DNA of 64,000 nucleotides from Polynucleobacter necessarius (GTDB lineage: Bacteria; Pseudomonadota; Gammaproteobacteria; Burkholderiales; Burkholderiaceae): assembly GCF_900096765.1 (NCBI RefSeq), contig NZ_LT615228.1, positions 750,669 through 814,668 on the forward strand, read 5' to 3'. The translations under genes were made by a program, and so were the position numbers. Shown piece after piece: positions 59,492 through 64,000 of this stretch (the first letter of the stretch is position 1; each line of letters opens with the position of its first letter). Below the pieces are notes generated by a model that was not told the origin of the DNA, did not search any database, and saw only the letters and a program-made list of their open reading frames with translations.

Positions 59492-61245
59492 TTACTGTTG
59501 TGTAGATGACTGATTAGCAGGAGCGCTTGATGCTGCGCCAGGATTCGACGCGGGGGCGGGAGCTGTTGTGTTAATGACATTGAATGGCTGCTCAGGAGAC
59601 TGCAACGGCTTTTCATTCAATGAAGCTCCGCCGGTATCCTCATACATCGGCTGCCCTGCTTTGTTGACGCCTACTGATGGCTTCTTATCAAAAGCTGAAT
59701 CTGCTTTCTTCGCCTCAGCAGCCCACCGCGCGTCTGCCGCAGGTAATTTACCGCCACCGATACAAGGATCATTATCTAACTTAGTGCCGCCACCAATCGC
59801 TTTAAATAATCCAACTGATGCAGCCAATTGATCATTACGTGCACTAATTGCAGAATCTTCCGCGGCAAGCACCGTACGCTGGATTTCATAAAGCTGCACA
59901 AAGTCCATTCCACCGCGCTCCACTACTTTGGCGCTCATAGTCGCTAACAGCTGTGCACGATTGCGAGATTCGTTCAAGGCAGAATATTGCTTAGCAGTTA
60001 AATTCACCTCAGCCAAACCATCCTCAACATCACGCAGAGATGCTAGTACCGTATTAGCGTAGGCTTCGAGTAACTCCACATTCTTGGCACTAGCAACTTG
60101 AATCTCAGCACGGCGTTTACCACCATCAAAAACGTTTTGGACTAAATTAGTTGAAACGTTATAAAACAAACTCTGAGGCATAGTGAGCGTTGAGAGTAAA
60201 AAGCTTCCGTAGCCACCAGCACCAGTTAAAGCAAATGTTGGCAATAAGTTAGCACGCGCAGAATACAGGTCTGCTTTTGAGGCTTCCAGGGCAGCTTCTG
60301 CGCGGCGAATATCCGGCCTACGACAGAGCAAATCAGACGGTAATTCTGGCTCAACTGCAGGCACCTTAATGTCTTTTAGGGACTTCCCTTTAATCTTTAA
60401 GGTAGATGGCGTACGACCCACCAATGCAGCCAAACGATTAAACGCCCTCTCACGCTGCAACTTTAGGTTAGTTACCAAGGCATCCGTATTGGTTTGCAAG
60501 ATTAACTGCTGAGATAAATCAATAATGGTGGCATCGCCACGATCCACTCTTCGCTCTAGCCCTCTTCCAACCGTACGAATTGCATCTAAGTTGCGCTCTC
60601 CAACACTGATGCGCTCATCAAGAGAGAGCACCTGAAAATACACAGTGGCTGTATCACCTACCAGACTCAGGGCGACTGCCTGACGGTTATTGCCTGACGG
60701 TTATATTCACTAGCCAGCGCTTGTGAGAATGCCGATTGTGTATTGAAACCTTTTTTACCCCATAAATCGACTTCATAATTAGCAAGCAAACCAACTTGCC
60801 ACACTGGCTGACTACCCCACTGAGATGTGCTGGATGCATATCCTGGACCTAGACCTGGAGCTTGGTTTTTATAGCTGCCAGTTGCATCAATTGTGGGCGA
60901 TTCGGCTGCTTTGACTACATCCGCTTGCGCGCGAGTTTGCGCTACACGGGCAACAGCAATTCTCAAATCGTAGTTATTGGTAAGAGCGGTATCAACCAAA
61001 CTATTGAGTTCTTCGCTTTCAAATTCTGTCCACCATAATTCTTTGGGTCGTGGCAATTGGGTCTCAATTGTTAGCGTTTTAAAGCTACCAGGCATCCAAC
61101 GGACGTACTCAGGCCCATTGGGAGCATCACCCTCATTCACAATCGGGGTCGTGCAACCAGACATTGCCAATGAGATACAGGCTAGATAAATTGCCAGTCG
61201 CTTCTTTTTCGGGCGTTCAGAACACAAGGTAAGGGTATCGACCAC
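59492..61245 (-). pseudogene. NodT-type outer membrane efflux/secretion protein, broken by a 14-bp duplication
   Basis: ATG 61245 starts a signal with lipobox (IYLACISLAMSGCTTP). The TolC-fold follows: PRPKELWWTEFESEELNSLV, LTNNYDLRIAVARVAQTRAQ, GLLANYEVDLWGKKGFNTQS. The frame is lost at 60677-60704; with one copy removed it runs EYNRQAVALSLVGDTATVYF, NLDAIRTVGRGLERRVDRGD, PSDLLCRRPDIRRAEAALEA, ARANLLPTFALTGAGGYGSF and ARNDQLAASVGLFKAIGGG. A Pro/Ser-rich tail ends it. NodT lipoproteins are usual partners of RND pumps, but its place 23 bases before the double ABC gene suggests it is the channel of this type I system. The intact second half is long. Confidence 0.9.
60677..60704. repeat. 14-bp perfect tandem duplication in the NodT-type gene
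   Basis: tgcctgacggttat occurs twice (60677-60690, 60691-60704). Collapsing it restores SEYNRQAVALSLVGDTATV. Confidence 0.96.
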
Positions 61246-61330
61246 GGAAATAACTTTAGTTATGTGTTGGGAAAATAATGATAATAATCATATAACTTAA
61301 CTCCTATGGTAGTTATAGGTCGTTTTTTAT

Positions 61331-61357
61331 AGTATTTAAGTACTTTTTTTAAATACT
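61331..61357. repeat. AT-rich inverted repeat in a divergent promoter region
   Basis: AGTATTTA (61331-61338) and TAAATACT (61350-61357) form an 8-bp stem with an 11-base loop rich in T. It lies between the NodT-type gene (minus) and the HD-GYP gene (plus). It could be an operator or weak terminator; no regulator is known. Confidence 0.4.
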
Positions 61358-61425
61358 TTATGAGTGCAAAACACAAATTCGTGCATTTGTAGATAATGGA
61401 TTCATTTAAATAAGTGAGCTTTTAT

Positions 61426-63075
61426 ATGACCCAAGAAACCATTAGTAAAGCCCTCATGCAGCAACTTCTAAAAATTGGGTCATCCCTAAGCAGCGAAAAA
61501 GATATTGATCAGATCTTGGAGAATATTCTTCAGGCTGCCATCAAAATCACCAATGCTGATGCCGGAACACTATATAGAGTCACAGATGAAATGTTTCTGA
61601 AATTCGAAATTCTGCACACCAAAAGCAAAGGGGTTCACCTGGGCGGCAAAAGTGGCAACCCCATTTCCATTCCTCCGCTTCCACTTTTTAAAGAGGATGG
61701 TAGTCCCGACCTAGCTAGAGTAGTTTGCTATGCCCACCACAAAGAAGAGACTGTCAATATTGCCGATGCATACAACGTAGAGGGTTTTGACTTTTCTGGA
61801 ACACATAAGTTTGATGCTGCCAATAATTACCGCTCAGTTTCATTTTTAACAATACCCATGAAAAACCATGAGTCCGAGATTATTGGGGTATTACAGCTCA
61901 TTAATGCCTCTGACCCTCACAGCGGAGAAGTGATTCCTTTCTCATCCGAGAGTCAAGAAATTGTCGAGGCCTTAAGCTCACAAGCGGCGGTTGCACTAAC
62001 CAATCGATTGCTGATCAATCGCCTTGAAGAATTATTTGAAGGCTTTATTGGCATAATCAATGATGCTATTGATGATAAGTCGCCCTATACAGGGGGTCAC
62101 TGCTCGCGGGCGCCTGAGCTCACAGTCATGCTGGCCGATGCGGTAAACAATACCAAAGGGGGCCCTCTGAAGGACTTCACGATGACCGAGGGCGATCGTC
62201 ACGAACTCAAAATTGCAGGCCTATTACATGACTGCGGAAAAATTACTACGCCGGTACATATTGTCGATAAAGCCACTAAGCTTGAAGCCATTTTTGATCG
62301 CATCGCACTCATTGACTTAAAAGCGCAAATTGTCTTGCGCGATATTGATCTTGCAATTGAGAATGGGCAACTGGATCAAAATACTGCGGAGAAACAAAAA
62401 GCTCAACTTCTTGAGGACCTGGCTTTCTTACAAAAAACCAACATTGGTGGCGAATTTATGTCTAACGCTGATGTGGATCGGGTGAGTGAGATCGCACAGC
62501 GCCATACCTGGAAGAACTCAGCTGGCGAATTAGTTCCTTTCTTAACTGCCGATGAAATTAAGAACCTCACCATTCGCGCGGGCACCTTGACCGAAGAAGA
62601 TCGCCAGATCATCAATCACCACATCGAAGTCACCATCAAGATATTGGAAAAACTACCATGGCCTAAACACCTCAAAAATGTTCCTGAATACGCTGGTGGT
62701 CACCATGAACGGATGGATGGCAAAGGCTATCCCAAAGGTCTCACGCGCGATCAAATGTCTGTTCAAGCAAGGTGTATGGCTATCGCCGATGTTTTTGAAG
62801 CTTTGACCGCCTCAGATCGACCTTATAAAAAGGGCAAAAAACTCAGCGAGTCATTAGAGATTCTTGGGAAGATGAAGCTTGGCGCACATATCGACCCTGA
62901 TCTATTTGACGTCTTCATCTGGGAAAAGGTATACGAAAAATATGCCGAGAAATACTTGCCGGCTGAGCAAATTGATGAAATTGATGTGTCGAAAATCCCA
63001 GGCTATAACCCCCCACCTGAAAATCACCAACTCAAGCACCAGCTGCTGCACTCACGCAAGTTTGCCATGTCTTGA
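61426..63075 (+). CDS. GAF-HD-GYP c-di-GMP phosphodiesterase
   Basis: 549 residues from ATG 61426; GTG 61414 is an alternative. A GAF domain covers about 10-190 (ILENILQAAIKITNADAGTL, YRSVSFLTIPMKNHESEIIG). The HD-GYP part starts IINDAIDDKSPYTGGHCSRA, has the HD pair in LKIAGLLHDCGKITTPVHIV and the GYP segment GGHHERMDGKGYPKGLTRDQ, then ARCMAIADVFEALTASDRPY. About 110 residues between HD and GYP form an inserted helical section (KAQIVLRDIDLAIENGQLDQ...). It hydrolyses c-di-GMP to GMP in response to a ligand at the GAF domain. It is the only complete c-di-GMP turnover enzyme in the window. Convergent with the cyclase gene. Confidence 0.9.
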   Translation: MTQETISKALMQQLLKIGSSLSSEKDIDQILENILQAAIKITNADAGTLYRVTDEMFLKFEILHTKSKGVHLGGKSGNPISIPPLPLFKEDGSPDLARVVCYAHHKEETVNIADAYNVEGFDFSGTHKFDAANNYRSVSFLTIPMKNHESEIIGVLQLINASDPHSGEVIPFSSESQEIVEALSSQAAVALTNRLLINRLEELFEGFIGIINDAIDDKSPYTGGHCSRAPELTVMLADAVNNTKGGPLKDFTMTEGDRHELKIAGLLHDCGKITTPVHIVDKATKLEAIFDRIALIDLKAQIVLRDIDLAIENGQLDQNTAEKQKAQLLEDLAFLQKTNIGGEFMSNADVDRVSEIAQRHTWKNSAGELVPFLTADEIKNLTIRAGTLTEEDRQIINHHIEVTIKILEKLPWPKHLKNVPEYAGGHHERMDGKGYPKGLTRDQMSVQARCMAIADVFEALTASDRPYKKGKKLSESLEILGKMKLGAHIDPDLFDVFIWEKVYEKYAEKYLPAEQIDEIDVSKIPGYNPPPENHQLKHQLLHSRKFAMS

Positions 63076-64000
63076 TCAATATAAACGAGTGTGACTGACT
63101 CGCTTGATCTCGGCCACTGGTAATTGCGCAATATCTCGCAGTTTTTCATGCTTGTCCTGCTTGAGGTCGATCAAGGGTTCGATCTGTGCGTAAGAAGAGG
63201 GTACAAAGCGATCGCCATTTTCCTGGCTTTTCCTTAGAACCCCAAACTCAATTCTACTGCGCTCATCGTCACTTAATTTGCTAATTAAATCTTTTGTGGC
63301 CCAAATACTGCCGTGCCTTGCAAAATCACTGAGCCGAGATGCTTGATTGATTGTATTTCCCAAAACGGCAAATTCAATGTGATTTGCTGACTGAAAACTA
63401 CCAAGCCACTCTTGACCCTCATGCAAGCCAATGTTGAGCTGTAACTCAGTAAACCAATTCTTCTTATGCTGCCAATTTGAACTGATTTTGCGCATCGCCA
63501 GACGTAGTTCATCGGCGCAGGCTATGGCATTAAATAAGTAATTACTCTCTGCTTGTGGGAAAAAATAATACACAACGCCATCACCCACATGCTTTCCATG
63601 TGTACCGGTATATTTGCGCAATACTGGACCCATCGTTGCCCATATTTCATTAATCAGCGCAAAGTATTCATCAGGGGGGAGCTCAGAACAAATGCGTACT
63701 GAATTTTGCAAATCTGCAACCACCACAGCCAAGGGGGTCATCACTGGCAAGCGCTTGCTAAGCAAAGACTGAATTACTTGGTCACGACGAGCAAGAAAGT
63801 TGAGTAGATCATCACCCCTCTCTTGGCTAGGTGCATGCACAACCAAGATTCCTTCACGGAAATACACCGCATAAATACGGTAGCAAACAAGCTGCCCTCG
63901 AGCATCTTTTTGGAAAAACTCTAATTCGTTAACTGCTTGCTCTTGGTCATTCACTTTTGTCGCAACCTCATCGAGGAGTGGCAACATTTCTGGGTCTGTC
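63076..64000 (-). CDS. Class III adenylate/guanylate cyclase (partial, right edge)
   Basis: At least 308 codons, open to the right edge, so the N-terminus lies outside. The visible part starts with a probable sensor segment (NELEFFQKDARGQLVCYRIY, FREGILVVHAPSQERGDDLL) and a helical linker (ARRDQVIQSLLSKRL). The catalytic domain has VVVADLQNSVRICSELPPDE (first metal Asp), YTGTHGKHVGDGVVYYFFPQ (second metal Asp), NIGLHEGQEWLGSFQS and FAVLGNTINQASRLSDFARH with the Asn and Arg needed for turnover. It probably makes cAMP or cGMP. It contrasts with the degenerate cyclase-like section at 53 kb. It ends next to the HD-GYP stop. Confidence 0.85.
   Translation of the reverse strand, partial: TDPEMLPLLDEVATKVNDQEQAVNELEFFQKDARGQLVCYRIYAVYFREGILVVHAPSQERGDDLLNFLARRDQVIQSLLSKRLPVMTPLAVVVADLQNSVRICSELPPDEYFALINEIWATMGPVLRKYTGTHGKHVGDGVVYYFFPQAESNYLFNAIACADELRLAMRKISSNWQHKKNWFTELQLNIGLHEGQEWLGSFQSANHIEFAVLGNTINQASRLSDFARHGSIWATKDLISKLSDDERSRIEFGVLRKSQENGDRFVPSSYAQIEPLIDLKQDKHEKLRDIAQLPVAEIKRVSHTRLY

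Noticed and set aside
55182..61245. An RND efflux pump, because of the NodT-type channel.
   Set aside because: No RND protein is present; the neighbours are a secretion-type ABC protein with a C39-like domain and an HlyD with a long coiled coil.
1..64000. All the frameshifts being sequencing errors.
   Set aside because: Single-base slips could include errors, but exact 8-19 bp duplications, in-frame stop codons and the sparing of essential genes are hard to obtain that way.
1..64000. CRISPR arrays, insertion sequences, integrases or attachment sites.
   Set aside because: No spaced direct repeats, transposase motifs or terminal inverted repeats were found on reading both strands; the two tRNA genes show no 3'-end duplication nearby.

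Overview
The window looks like a chromosomal segment of a betaproteobacterium of the family Burkholderiaceae, most likely Polynucleobacter. The density of freshly broken genes points to one of the endosymbiotic lineages, P. necessarius of Euplotes ciliates. This assignment is an inference from gene content (nadA-nadC beside nadB, fused formate dehydrogenase, TonB-ExbB-ExbD, type IV pilus genes), moderate GC and the pseudogene pattern; no database search was possible. There is no insertion sequence, prophage or CRISPR array. Once frameshifted genes are rejoined, no stretch over 300 bases lacks a gene or gene remnant.

Layout. 1-11.5 kb, all minus strand: a type IV pilus block read as two pilins, pilD, a PilT-family ATPase, fimT, pilV, pilW, pilX, pilY1, then a PilM-PilN fusion and a PilO-PilP fusion that runs off the left edge. 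11.7-15.7 kb: a broken DUF4124 gene, a PilZ protein and a broken MASE1-PAS-GGDEF-EAL gene. 15.8-24.4 kb: intact de novo NAD synthesis (nadA, nadC, nadB) and NAD-dependent formate dehydrogenase (fdsA, fdsB). 24.5-32.6 kb: a lipoprotein, a broken DUF748 gene, a DUF1080 protein, a YciI-like protein, a broken amidohydrolase, a broken lipoprotein, tRNA-Ser and a 5'-truncated acs. 32.7-36.9 kb: intact class I fumarase, murI and tonB-exbB-exbD. 36.9-42.9 kb: broken c-di-GMP signalling genes, including FIST plus PAS-GGDEF-EAL and PhnD-like plus GGDEF. 43-46.6 kb: tRNA-Leu, a broken penicillin acylase, a lipoprotein and purU. 46.6-51 kb: a decayed soxXYZA cluster and a molybdo-hydroxylase. 51-61.2 kb: a type I secretion operon (NodT-type outer membrane protein, a double ABC transporter, HlyD) followed by a LuxR/cyclase-like gene and a ClpP-fold periplasmic protein. 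61.4-64 kb: GAF-HD-GYP and a class III nucleotide cyclase cut by the right edge.

Central metabolism, cell wall, NAD, one-carbon and iron-uptake energising genes are intact. Motility, c-di-GMP signalling, sulfur oxidation, acetate activation and secretion genes carry stop codons, indels or deletions. A striking share of the lesions are perfect short tandem duplications of 5, 5, 8, 10, 14, 14, 15 and 19 bp; removing one copy restores the reading frame and family sequence in the seven frameshifting cases. The window therefore appears to be an early-stage reductive genome whose mutation process can still be read base by base.
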